Below, piece after piece: positions 34,373 through 42,278 of a DNA stretch of 64,000 nucleotides; position 1 is the stretch's first letter; every line of letters begins with the position of its first letter. The position numbers and the translations under genes were made by a program. The stretch comes from Meiothermus sp. (lineage in GTDB: Bacteria > Deinococcota > Deinococci > Deinococcales > Thermaceae), in contig NZ_BPIK01000002.1 of assembly GCF_026004075.1 (NCBI RefSeq), positions 186,001-250,000 on the forward strand, given 5' to 3'. The notes beneath the pieces are model-generated. The model was not told the DNA's origin and made no database searches. It worked only from the letters and a program-made list of their open reading frames with translations.

Positions 34373-35436
34373 ACCCGCCGCCCCCGCCACAGCAAGTACA
34401 GGAAAAAGGGCCCCCCCAGCAGCGTGGTCACGATGCCCACCGGCAGCTCCGCCGGGGCCACCAGCACCCGCGCCCCCAGGTCGGCCCAGAGCAACAGCAC
34501 CGCCCCTCCCAGGGCCGAGCCCGGCAGCAGGTAGCGGTAGTCGCCCCCCAAGAGCCGCCGGAGCACGTGCGGGGCCACCAGGCCCACAAAACCGATGATG
34601 CCGGCCTGGGCCACCGCCGCAGCGGTCAGCAGGGTGGCGGCCCCAATCAAGAGCAGCTTGAGCCCCTCGAGCGGCAGTCCCAGGCTGCGGGCGGTCTCCT
34701 CGCCCAGGGTGAGGGCGTTGAGGGTGCGGGCCAGCAGCAAAAAGAGCGGCAAGGTGAGCAGCAGGTACAAGGCCAGCGACCCCACCCCCGGCCAGCTCAG
34801 GAAGGCCAGGTTGCCCAGGGTATAGGCAAACACCGCCCGCACCCGGTCGGCATCCTGCAGCATCAGGTAGCTGGTCAGGCCCACCAGCACGCTTCCCACC
34901 ACCACCCCGGCCAGAATCAGGTCGTGGGTGCGGCTGGCCCCACCCGAGAGAAAAAGCACCAGCAGAACGGCCCCAATCGCCCCCAGAAAGCCAAACCAGG
35001 TGGCCGAAGCGGGCAGAAAACTGAACACCGCATGCTGGGCAAAGGCCCCACCCAGCCCCCCCGCCAGGCTCACCGCCAGCGTGACCCCAAAGGCCGCCCC
35101 CGCCGCCGAGCCCATCAGGTAGGGGTCGGCCAGGGGGTTGCGAAACAGGCCCTGGAAGGCCGCACCCGAGAGGCCCAGCGCGGCCCCCACCAGCAGGGCC
35201 CCCAGCACCCTGGGCAGGCGCAGCTCGGTGATGATGGGGTTCTCGCCGAGGCCCAGCAAAGCCCGCACCACCTCATCCGGCGCAATGGGCACGGCCCCCT
35301 GCCCCACCCCCAGCACCAGGCCCAGCACCAGCAGGCCCAGCAGGCCCGTAAAAACCAGCAGCCGCCGACCGAGCATTCGGCCCCGGCGCCCCCCCGCAAG
35401 GGGGGATACGCGGCCTGGATAGGTGGTCTTTTGCAT
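34369..35436 (-). CDS. btuC: Cobalamin ABC transporter permease (BtuC/FecCD family)
   Basis: 355 residues with about ten membrane helices, the FecCD fold. Typical stretches are LRLPRVLGALLVGAALGLSGAAFQGLFRNPLADPYLMG, GAAFGVTLAVSLAGGLGG, LGLPLEGLKLLLIGAATLLTAAAVAQAGIIGFVGLVAPHVLRRLLGGDYR and LPVGIVTTLLGGPFFLYLLWR. The true start may be the ATG at 35436 or one 20 codons later; the intervening residues are basic and cytoplasmic. It follows btuF by 4 nt and overlaps btuD. Confidence 0.94.
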   Translation of the reverse strand: MQKTTYPGRVSPLAGGRRGRMLGRRLLVFTGLLGLLVLGLVLGVGQGAVPIAPDEVVRALLGLGENPIITELRLPRVLGALLVGAALGLSGAAFQGLFRNPLADPYLMGSAAGAAFGVTLAVSLAGGLGGAFAQHAVFSFLPASATWFGFLGAIGAVLLVLFLSGGASRTHDLILAGVVVGSVLVGLTSYLMLQDADRVRAVFAYTLGNLAFLSWPGVGSLALYLLLTLPLFLLLARTLNALTLGEETARSLGLPLEGLKLLLIGAATLLTAAAVAQAGIIGFVGLVAPHVLRRLLGGDYRYLLPGSALGGAVLLLWADLGARVLVAPAELPVGIVTTLLGGPFFLYLLWRGRRV

Positions 35437-35440
35437 GGTT

Positions 35441-36319
35441 CTAGCGCAGCTCGGGGTGGAAGCAGCCCACCAGGAGTTGCAACCCCTGGGCTACCCGCGG
35501 GCCGGGCCGCGAGAGCAGGTTGTCCTGCTGGCCGGTAAAAGCGCAGATGCGCTGGTTGCGGATGGCCGCCAGGCTGCCCCAGCCCGCCCGCTTGGGCAGG
35601 TCGGCGGCCCCTGGATGGGTGAGCACGATAACGGCGGGGTTCTTCTGCACCACCAGCTCGGGGCTGATCTGGGGGAAGAGCCCCAGCTCCCTGGGGACGA
35701 TGTTCTGGCCGCGGGCCTTGGTAATCAGCACGCCGATGAACGATTCGGGCCCCACCGTGTAGGGCGTGGGGTCAATCTCGTAGTAGACCGTGGGGCGCTG
35801 GGTGGCCTTGGCCGCCCGGGTCTCCACCGCGTACACTTCGCGTTGTATTTGCGCCACCAGCCGCTCGGCCTGGGCTTCCAGCCCCAGCACCCGGCCCAGC
35901 AGGCGGGTGGTGCGGAAGATGTCGTCGTAGGTTTCGGGCTTGATGGCAAAGGTAGCGACCCCGGCCCGCTCGAGCCCCTCGTGCAGCTTGCCGTAGATCG
36001 AGACGATCACCAGGTCGGGCTTGAGGGCCAGGATGGCCTCGAGGTTGGGGTTGAAATACCCCCCCACCTTGGGCAGCCGCTTGACCTGCTCGGGAAAATC
36101 GGAGAAGTCGTCCACCCCCACCAGCCGCCCACAGGCATTCAGGGCGCACACCGTCTCGCTGACCGAGGGCAGCATGGCCACAATGCGCTGGGGCGCGGCT
36201 TTGAGCGTAACGCTGCGGCCCAGGTCGTCGGTCAGGGTGCGCGGGAACGGCTGGGCCAGGCCAGAGGTTAGTAGCGCAAAGCTTAGAGCCAGAAGCAAAA
36301 GCCAGAAAAATCTCTTCAT
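35441..36319 (-). CDS. btuF: Cobalamin-binding periplasmic protein
   Basis: 292 residues from ATG 36319 (GGGAGGG upstream). Signal peptide KRFFWLLLLALSFALLTSGLAQ. The mature protein shows the class III binding-protein pattern: TLTDDLGRSVTLKAAPQRIVAMLPSVSETVCALNACGRLVGVDDFSDFP, then NPNLEAILALKPDLVI and the long linker helix. In the second lobe there is YYEIDPTPYTVGPESFIGVLI. It captures B12 or cobinamide and docks on BtuCD. It is the first gene after the riboswitch terminator. Confidence 0.93.
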   Translation of the reverse strand: MKRFFWLLLLALSFALLTSGLAQPFPRTLTDDLGRSVTLKAAPQRIVAMLPSVSETVCALNACGRLVGVDDFSDFPEQVKRLPKVGGYFNPNLEAILALKPDLVIVSIYGKLHEGLERAGVATFAIKPETYDDIFRTTRLLGRVLGLEAQAERLVAQIQREVYAVETRAAKATQRPTVYYEIDPTPYTVGPESFIGVLITKARGQNIVPRELGLFPQISPELVVQKNPAVIVLTHPGAADLPKRAGWGSLAAIRNQRICAFTGQQDNLLSRPGPRVAQGLQLLVGCFHPELR

Positions 36320-36355
36320 CGCGTCCCTCCCCAACCCGGTCTCGCCGCTGGGCGT

Positions 36356-36382
36356 AAAAAAACGCCCTCGGGAGTGAGGACG
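36356..36382 (-). terminator. Expression-platform terminator of the cobalamin riboswitch
   Basis: On the minus strand CGTCCTC and GAGGGCG pair (one G-U) around the loop ACTCCC and are followed by seven T. It ends 37 nt before the btuF ATG and 80 nt after the aptamer, which fits a ligand-dependent attenuator. Confidence 0.8.
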
Positions 36383-36462
36383 CTACAGATAATGTAGAGA
36401 TTCCCCGAGACTCCTCCTTCATGCGAGAGGTGCCTTCTCTATCGGAGTTGAGAAGGCGTTTT

Positions 36463-36682
36463 GGCAGGTATTCGGACTTCGGGCGGTGGCTGGCGACCGC
36501 TCTGCGGATCGCTTAAGCCCCAATGCACCGTTACCGCTGCGCGACAGTGCCGGACTTTCACCGGACTTCCCCACTTTAAGCCAGGGCTACGCGCCCAGGC
36601 ACCAAAACTTGACCGGGTTGTCGGGCCCTAACGGGCCTGTTTCCAGGCTACACCCCCCAAGCCCACCCGACAAGCACCTACC
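36463..36682 (-). promoter_or_regulatory. Cobalamin riboswitch
   Basis: 220-nt aptamer on the minus strand. The B12-box elements are clear: GGGGAAGTCCGGTGAAAGTCC, GGCACTGTCGCGCAGCGG and the closing AGTCCGAATACCTGCC. A 7-bp P1 stem forms between GGTAGGT (36682-36676) and ACCTGCC (36469-36463). It controls btuF-C-D-orf-cobC-cobU-cobT. Its 5' strand overlaps the stop codon of the CARF-HEPN gene at 36678, so a transcript from that gene would run directly into the switch. Confidence 0.93.
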
Positions 36683-37883
36683 AGTTGGGCCAGGCCGGAG
36701 CGGCCTCGAGGCCCTTTTCACCCAGGTAGTCTTGCAAACCTTTCAGGGCCTCGGGCTTAACCGGCTTTACCCCGTGGGCCAGAATGCTGCTGTGGCGCTG
36801 CTGCAACAGGCCTTGAAGCTGGCTCGAGTAGTCACCATAGAGCTGCTGGGCCAGGGTTCCGGTATTGCCCAGCCGGGTGTCAATTTCAAAGGCCAGCCCC
36901 AGGGCCTCCTTGAGTCCGGGGGTTTTTCGACCGGCCAGATCCTGTAGCTTGTCGGGGTAGGTGGAAGCCAGGCGCAGCTCAATGCCGGTGCGCTCGTACA
37001 GGTCGGCCTCGGCAGCCAGCTCCACCGCCCGGTAAAGCCGGGCCAGGGCGTCGTCGTAGCGGCCCCTGGAGGCCCGGCGCTGGGCGTTGGCCAGGAGGTC
37101 GGCCAGCAGGGCAAAGGTGGGCTTGCCCTCCCGATCCAGGATGGCCCGCAGCCGGGCTTTGGCCTGCTGCAACTCCTGCAACGCCCGTACCTTGGTTCCG
37201 TGCCCCCAGGCCTCGGCAATGGCAAGGGCGGGCTCGAGGTGTGCTTCCAGCTTCTGCCAGGCCGCCTTGTGGTAGAACAAGTCCCACTCCAGCATGCCCT
37301 CGGTAATCCCCTTCAGGTGCTCGTAAAAGCGCTTTTCGGAGGGGGTCAGGGGCCGGGCCAGCAGTTCGTCCAGAAACTCCTGTGCGGCCCGGTAGTCGCA
37401 CTGGTTCCAGGCCCGCCGGAAGCCCTCCCACTCGCGCAGGCCGTAGCGGTAGGTGGGGTCTTCCAGCAGCCGCAGCCGCTCGCTGCCGCTTTTCACCCGC
37501 CCCTGGCCGTCGCGGGCCTCGCCGCCCACATAGCTAAAGGTAACGCCCTGCCCGGTAAGGGCCAGCACCAGCCCCGCCGACATGGTTTTGGTGCCCCCGG
37601 TAATATCGGCCACTATGGCCCGCGCCTCCCACTCGAGCGCCTTTTGCAACGCCAAGCGCCCCTTGCGAAACACCTCGCCCAGGTCTTCGGGGTCGTCGAG
37701 CAGCAGGGTATGGTAGCGCAACTCAGCCCTATACCGCTGGATAAGCTCTGCCGACACCACCTGCGAACCCTGGCTAGCTATAAAAATCACCCCCTGCGGG
37801 GTGTGCTCGGTCAGGGCAAACTCGAGGGGCTCCAGGGTCTGCCCCACCCCCAGAATCAAAACTGTGTTTAGTTGCTCCTGCAC
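36678..37883 (-). CDS. CARF-HEPN ribonuclease, Csm6/Csx1-like (TIGR02710/Cas02710 family)
   Basis: 401 residues. The N-terminal CARF domain (about 1-150) opens with VLILGVGQTLEPLEFAL and carries the motif VADITGGTKTMSAGLVLAL, typical of the Cas02710 branch, ending in FSYVGGEARDG. Helical linker repeats follow, then a C-terminal HEPN with QQRHSSILAHG, an R-x6-H active site at Arg363 and His370. It should sense cyclic oligoadenylate made by Cas10 and then cut RNA non-specifically. The start is GTG 37883, with TAGATT ending 6 nt before it, so it has its own leaderless promoter apart from the cas operon. It shares only the family, not close similarity, with the protein at 42275. Confidence 0.85.
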   Translation of the reverse strand: MQEQLNTVLILGVGQTLEPLEFALTEHTPQGVIFIASQGSQVVSAELIQRYRAELRYHTLLLDDPEDLGEVFRKGRLALQKALEWEARAIVADITGGTKTMSAGLVLALTGQGVTFSYVGGEARDGQGRVKSGSERLRLLEDPTYRYGLREWEGFRRAWNQCDYRAAQEFLDELLARPLTPSEKRFYEHLKGITEGMLEWDLFYHKAAWQKLEAHLEPALAIAEAWGHGTKVRALQELQQAKARLRAILDREGKPTFALLADLLANAQRRASRGRYDDALARLYRAVELAAEADLYERTGIELRLASTYPDKLQDLAGRKTPGLKEALGLAFEIDTRLGNTGTLAQQLYGDYSSQLQGLLQQRHSSILAHGVKPVKPEALKGLQDYLGEKGLEAAPAWPNW

Positions 37884-38061
37884 GCCCCCAATCTATCAAA
37901 CTTCACGCGGCCTTTGCGTGGCATTTGTTTACAACCCTGGGATGGCTATGCCACCCCCCCACCTGCGACAAGCGATGGTCAAATACCTCTGCCAACCCCA
38001 CCAGGCCCAGAAACTATTACTCAAACCCGATTTGGGCAAAATCAGCACGCTGCAGATTTGA
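37884..38061. other. Spacer with no recognisable gene
   Basis: 178 nt between the CARF gene and the PIN toxin. It holds the CARF -10 box (37895-37890) and a short palindrome CACGC-ggccttt-GCGTG (37904-37920). No ORF or RNA is supported. Confidence 0.4.
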
Positions 38062-38481
38062 CTAAAGGCCATAGGGATCCAGCTTTTTTAGGAGCCAAGT
38101 TACGCTTACAACCGGGATGTTATGGACTTTTTTGAGCGACAGCAAGTCGCTCTTGTCCCCTGTAACCAAGTAGTCGGCTTTGGCGGCCAGCAACGTCCCG
38201 ATGATCGCATCATCATCGGGGTCGGGCGAAAGGTGCACCCGCTCGGGCGTAACCACCTGCGAGGCTTGTTTGAACTGCCGTATAAACCGACCGATTAGCA
38301 CTTTGTTTTTAACTTTGGGAAACTTTTTTTGAATTACCCGCTTGAATTCTTCGATTTGGTCTTGGGAGGTCACAATTTCAAAACGCTTTCCCTCTAGCCC
38401 CAGATCAACCACCAGATGATGTGCTCTACCACGGGTCAGGATGGCCGCTATCAAAACATTGGTGTCCAAAACAACTTTCAA
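38062..38481 (-). CDS. PIN-domain toxin (putative ribonuclease)
   Basis: 139 residues. PIN fold of the COG1569 type: MKVVLDTNVLIAAILTRG with the first Asp, SQDQIEEFKRVI with the acidic second site, DPDDDAIIGTLLAAKADYLVTGDKSDLLSL with the remaining Asp cluster. The start is TTG at 38481, overlapping the antitoxin stop as TTGA. Such proteins are Mg-dependent RNases held in check by the product of the upstream gene. The pair lies between the leader-distal end of the CRISPR array and the CARF gene. Confidence 0.85.
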   Translation of the reverse strand: MKVVLDTNVLIAAILTRGRAHHLVVDLGLEGKRFEIVTSQDQIEEFKRVIQKKFPKVKNKVLIGRFIRQFKQASQVVTPERVHLSPDPDDDAIIGTLLAAKADYLVTGDKSDLLSLKKVHNIPVVSVTWLLKKLDPYGL

Positions 38482-38684
38482 CTTTTCTCCAGCGTTCGGA
38501 ATACTTCTTCTTCGGTAAGCCCGCTGGTAGCACTGATTCTCCTCGCCAGCTCTGCAGCCTCCAAAGCGGCTTTTTTGCGCTTGGCTTCCTCTCTTAGAAT
38601 TTCCCGTAGCCGTTTGTACCAGCCTGGGCCATAAGCTTCTTTGAAGCGCTCGAGTTCCTTTTCTAAAGTAGTGGGCAGAACCAT
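38478..38684 (-). CDS. Antitoxin partner of the PIN toxin
   Basis: 68 residues from ATG 38684, with the -10 box TATCAT (38696-38691) ending 6 nt before it, hence a leaderless mRNA. The product is a strongly charged helix-rich protein (LEKELERFKEAYGPGWYKRLREILREEAKRKKAALEAAE). It has no evident DNA-binding motif beyond a possible short N-terminal strand. The toxin assignment of the overlapping downstream gene and the size identify it as antitoxin. The longer frame from 38720 nearly reaches the CRISPR repeat and is unlikely. Confidence 0.7.
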   Translation of the reverse strand: MVLPTTLEKELERFKEAYGPGWYKRLREILREEAKRKKAALEAAELARRISATSGLTEEEVFRTLEKS

Positions 38685-38741
38685 AATCTCATGATAGCTC
38701 ACCCCTGTTAGCCCCGCCACAGCGCCGCCTGGCCCAGTCGA

Positions 38742-40653
38742 GTTTCAATCCCCTTACGGGGCTTTTTGTTTGCAACCAATCAGACATACGCCGCCATCTC
38801 ATGGGATGGCGAGTTTCAATCCCCTTACGGGGCTTTTTGTTTGCAACCGGCGGGACTTCACGGTCAACGCCCTGGCCTACCCCATCTGGGAGTTTCAATC
38901 CCCTTACGGGGCTTTTTGTTTGCAACGTCGCCATTATTGCCGCCTTCAGCGGCGGCTTCTGGTCGTTTCAATCCCCTTACGGGGCTTTTTGTTTGCAACA
39001 CGGCAAGAGGAATGAGGTTGTTAGAAAAACTTATGTGTTTCAATCCCCTTACGGGGCTTTTTGTTTGCAACCTAGGTTTGTGAATGCCTTTGCCCTCCCC
39101 GCTGAGGCAAAAGTTTCAATCCCCTTACGGGGCTTTTTGTTTGCAACATAGCGCAACCCGACGATCTTGGTGGGGTTAGGCGCTACGGTTTCAATCCCCT
39201 TACGGGGCTTTTTGTTTGCAACAGGGGCAGCTTCCGCTACCCCTTGGCCGTTTTTGAGTAGTTTCAATCCCCTTACGGGGCTTTTTGTTTGCAACGGTAT
39301 ACCTGCCAGTCCTGCGCCGGGAGAACGGGGTTTCGGGTTTCAATCCCCTTACGGGGCTTTTTGTTTGCAACTGTGAGAAACGTTACGCACGTATCTCATG
39401 ATTATCACGCGTGTTTCAATCCCCTTACGGGGCTTTTTGTTTGCAACTAGAGAAGCTCGAGGCCGCCGTGCGTGTAATAAAGAAAGGGTTTCAATCCCCT
39501 TACGGGGCTTTTTGTTTGCAACCACCCTCAACGCCCACACCCAAGAGGGTGTATGGACGTGGTTTCAATCCCCTTACGGGGCTTTTTGTTTGCAACAACT
39601 CGAGCTTCTCTACAACCCCCGTGAGCCGTGCGATGTTGTTTCAATCCCCTTACGGGGCTTTTTGTTTGCAACAAGCCAGCATCGAGGCGTTCACGTTCGT
39701 TGGAGGAAACTCCAGTTTCAATCCCCTTACGGGGCTTTTTGTTTGCAACACTACGCACCGTCACCGTGACGCCTACCGAACTCGATATGTTTCAATCCCC
39801 TTACGGGGCTTTTTGTTTGCAACGTGGATTACCTGGGAAACGCCCTGTACATTGAACACGCCGAGGTTTCAATCCCCTTACGGGGCTTTTTGTTTGCAAC
39901 TCGGTCTTCATCGAGGGCCGGCTGGTGCAGGACTCCTGGGCGTTTCAATCCCCTTACGGGGCTTTTTGTTTGCAACTCAACCCGGCGCAACCACGCTCCA
40001 GTCGGGTGCCCGGCGTTTCAATCCCCTTACGGGGCTTTTTGTTTGCAACAATCGCTGAGGAAATGGCAGCGTTGCAAGCCAAAGCCAAGTTTCAATCCCC
40101 TTACGGGGCTTTTTGTTTGCAACCCGTGGTCGGGTCAGGGACTTTGCTGGCGGGGGCGCAAGTTTCAATCCCCTTACGGGGCTTTTTGTTTGCAACAAAC
40201 CGAGGTGGTGCGTTCGGTGCGGGTGAAATCGCAGCCGTGTTTCAATCCCCTTACGGGGCTTTTTGTTTGCAACTGTAGATCAGCCGTAGCTGCTGATCCG
40301 CATCCGGCGTAAGTTTCAATCCCCTTACGGGGCTTTTTGTTTGCAACACTTTCCCCAACGCTCAAGAAATAGTTACCCGCCAGGTCTCGTTTCAATCCCC
40401 TTACGGGGCTTTTTGTTTGCAACACATTAGCCCTCTTGCCCGAGCCGGGGCGGGTAATCCCCGGGTTTCAATCCCCTTACGGGGCTTTTTGTTTGCAACC
40501 GGCTGCGCCGGTACTCCGTGGGAGTAGTCCGTGATGTTAGCTGGTTTCAATCCCCTTACGGGGCTTTTTGTTTGCAACCTGGGGCATGTCCATACGCTGG
40601 ACAAGTCGCACCCCCAGCGTTTCAATCCCCTTACGGGGCTTTTTGTTTGCAAC
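38742..40653 (-). CRISPR. Type III-B CRISPR array, 26 repeats and 25 spacers
   Basis: The 35-nt repeat starts GTTTCAATCCCC on the plus strand and ends TTTGTTTGCAAC. All 26 copies look identical. Spacers are 36-44 nt. Read on the minus strand the repeat ends in ATTGAAAC, the usual 8-nt crRNA 5' handle, so transcription runs leftward from the leader at 40654-41029. The inner CCCC/GGGG arms give a small hairpin for Cas6. The leader-distal repeat at 38742 is also intact. I recognised no spacer target within the window by eye. Confidence 0.98.
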
Positions 40654-40718
40654 AGCATACCCCGTTAAACGCCGTGCTGTACAGGGGTGCTGGAGGGGGT
40701 ATTTATGAGAAAATGGAG

Positions 40719-40743
40719 TTATCCACAGCCCCCCTGTGGATAA
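40719..40743. promoter_or_regulatory. Inverted pair of DnaA-box sequences in the CRISPR leader
   Basis: TTATCCACAG, five C, CTGTGGATAA. Each arm contains the exact bacterial DnaA 9-mer TTATCCACA. It may bind DnaA, or act simply as a hairpin. Confidence 0.5.
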
Positions 40744-40876
40744 CTGGGGTAAAAAGTGCGTTTTTTGCGATGAGGGCTTACTTTCCCACACTTTTAGATT
40801 TTTTGTGGCGTGGGTTTGCCTTTTTCATCGCAAAAACTGGCTTTCAAAGTGCGCTGTCGAATTGCTCGACAACAGC

Positions 40877-40885
40877 ATTATAGCA
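40877..40885 (-). promoter_or_regulatory. Candidate pre-crRNA promoter
   Basis: The minus strand reads TGCTATAAT, a perfect extended -10. Transcription from about 40870 would leave a leader RNA of roughly 215 nt before the first repeat. No good -35 box is seen. Confidence 0.5.
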
Positions 40886-41029
40886 TTTTGCGCAAAACAT
40901 AATGGGTTATTTGGTGAAAGTGTTTCCATGCTGTGCTGGACTGGTTTCGGGCTGGGTTTTGTGTGGGGTGGGGTGCGATCGCGCAGGCATTTTTGGCGGG
41001 TGGGGGCAAGGTTATGGGGGGTGTAACGG

Positions 41030-41305
41030 CTAGAGAATCAGGAAGTCGGGGCTTTGGGTGAGGCGGCCCAGGCCCAGCACCTCCACCGTGCCGCCAATGG
41101 GGTAGATGCGGACGCTATCTTGGGAGAGCTCGAGCTTCTTTTGCAAAAGCTGCTTGAGTTGCTGGAGTTGCCCTGGGGCCAGCCAGCACTCGAACACCGA
41201 AAGCTGTACCCGCTCGCCAAAGCTCTTGAGCACGTTGGCAACCTTGACCCGGCGACCATCGTCGGGGATGTCGTAGGCAATGGTGTAGAAGCGTTCGTCG
41301 GGCAT
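41030..41305 (-). CDS. cas2: CRISPR-associated endoribonuclease/integrase subunit Cas2
   Basis: 91 residues, ferredoxin-like. The N-terminal strand FYTIAYDIPDDGRRVKVANVL carries the conserved Asp12. LQLSVFECWL-type and VRIYPIGG segments follow. It forms the Cas1-Cas2 integration complex. The ATG follows the cas1 stop after one nucleotide. Last protein gene before the leader. Confidence 0.96.
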   Translation of the reverse strand: MPDERFYTIAYDIPDDGRRVKVANVLKSFGERVQLSVFECWLAPGQLQQLKQLLQKKLELSQDSVRIYPIGGTVEVLGLGRLTQSPDFLIL

Positions 41306-41306
41306 T

Positions 41307-42278
41307 TCACCTCCACAGGTAGAAAGGTGTGTAGGGTTCGCGGCCCAGCATGGCCGCCTTGAGGCGGGCCGCCTGGGTTTCGATGAGTTCCTGGTAGGGC
41401 TTACGGAAGCCCTTGGGGTGCTGGGCCTCCTGGCTAAAGCGCTCCTCGAGCCGCCTGAGCAGCACCTTGCGCCCGGCCTCGTTCAGATAAACCCCACCGT
41501 TGCGGGCCTCGCTGTGCTGCTGGGGGTTTAGCTCGCCGCGCAAAAAGGCCGCAACTACCACCGCGTCCACCACCGGAACCCTGAACTCCTCCATCAGGTC
41601 GAAGGCCAGGGCGGGGGCCCGGCGGCCCTCGGTGTGCAGCAGGCCCAGCTCGGGGTGCAGGCCAGCTATTCCAAGGGCCAGCAGCACCCGGCCCAGCAAC
41701 ACCATGTAGCCATAGGAGAGCGCGGCATTCACGGCATCGGTGGGGGGGCGGCGGTTGCGCCCAGAAAAGCCGTAGGGCGCAAGTACCGCTTGCAGCCCGG
41801 CAAAGTAGGCGCGGGCGGCGTTGCCTTCGATACCGCGCAGGGCCTCGAGGCTCCGGGCCTGGGGCAGGGCCTCGAGGGCGGCCTCTATCTCGGCCTGCTG
41901 GGGCGCGGTGGGGGCCTGGCGTGCGAGGCGCTCGAGCAGCATCTGCCCCGAACGCAGCTTGCCCAGCAAAAAGCCCTGGGCCAGCGGAAGGGGGTTTTGC
42001 TGGGCCAGAAGCTGGGCCCGCAGCACCTCGGGCGCAAGGCTTTGGGGGGCCTGGGCCTGCCCGTAAAGCTGGCCCTCCAAGGTGGCGTACAGCACCGGAA
42101 CCCCCTGCCGCAACAGGAAGGCCAGGGCCGGGGTGGTCAGCCGCACATTGCCCCAGACCACCACCCCCCGCACCTTGCGGGCGGGCAGTTCGGCCAGGGT
42201 TTGCTCATCGAGCTCTACCCGCAGGCGGCCCTGGGAGAGGCGCAGGGTGGAGGATTGCTCGGTGAGGTGGAGGGTCAC
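41307..42278 (-). CDS. cas1: CRISPR integrase Cas1
   Basis: 323 residues. Metal ligands are visible: Glu151 in RGIEGNAARAYF, His215 in LGLLHTEG and Glu230 (or Asp227) in AFDLMEEFR. The N-terminal beta domain (LRLSQGRLRVEL, VVVWGNVRLTTPALAFLLRQGVPVLYAT) mediates dimerisation. It inserts new spacers at the leader-repeat junction. GTG start at 42278 overlapping the stop of the CARF-HEPN gene (GTGA). No reverse transcriptase fusion. Confidence 0.97.
   Translation of the reverse strand: MTLHLTEQSSTLRLSQGRLRVELDEQTLAELPARKVRGVVVWGNVRLTTPALAFLLRQGVPVLYATLEGQLYGQAQAPQSLAPEVLRAQLLAQQNPLPLAQGFLLGKLRSGQMLLERLARQAPTAPQQAEIEAALEALPQARSLEALRGIEGNAARAYFAGLQAVLAPYGFSGRNRRPPTDAVNAALSYGYMVLLGRVLLALGIAGLHPELGLLHTEGRRAPALAFDLMEEFRVPVVDAVVVAAFLRGELNPQQHSEARNGGVYLNEAGRKVLLRRLEERFSQEAQHPKGFRKPYQELIETQAARLKAAMLGREPYTPFYLWR

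Larger units (their letters stand above)
40654..41029 (-). promoter_or_regulatory. CRISPR leader
   Basis: 376 nt between cas2 and the first repeat, AT-richer than its surroundings and without a gene. It holds a head-to-head pair of DnaA-box sequences (40719-40743) and a 12-bp inverted repeat, TTTTTGCGATGA at 40762-40773 with its complement at 40825-40836. A smaller palindrome, TGTCGA-attgc-TCGACA, lies at 40855-40871, and an extended -10 box at 40882-40877. It should drive pre-crRNA transcription and direct spacer insertion at 40653. Confidence 0.75.

Noticed and set aside
38742-40653. Self-targeting spacers against genes in this window
   Set aside because: I compared spacers by eye and recognised no match, but this was not an exhaustive search.
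38766-40883. Overlapping frames with a repeated FNPLTGLFVCN or SIPLRGFLFAT motif, resembling a tandem-repeat protein
   Set aside because: They are translations of the CRISPR repeat and spacers in different phases, on both strands.
40654-41029. Leader with two DnaA boxes as a chromosomal origin
   Set aside because: Only two boxes in one palindrome, no dnaA, dnaN or further AT-rich unwinding cluster nearby.
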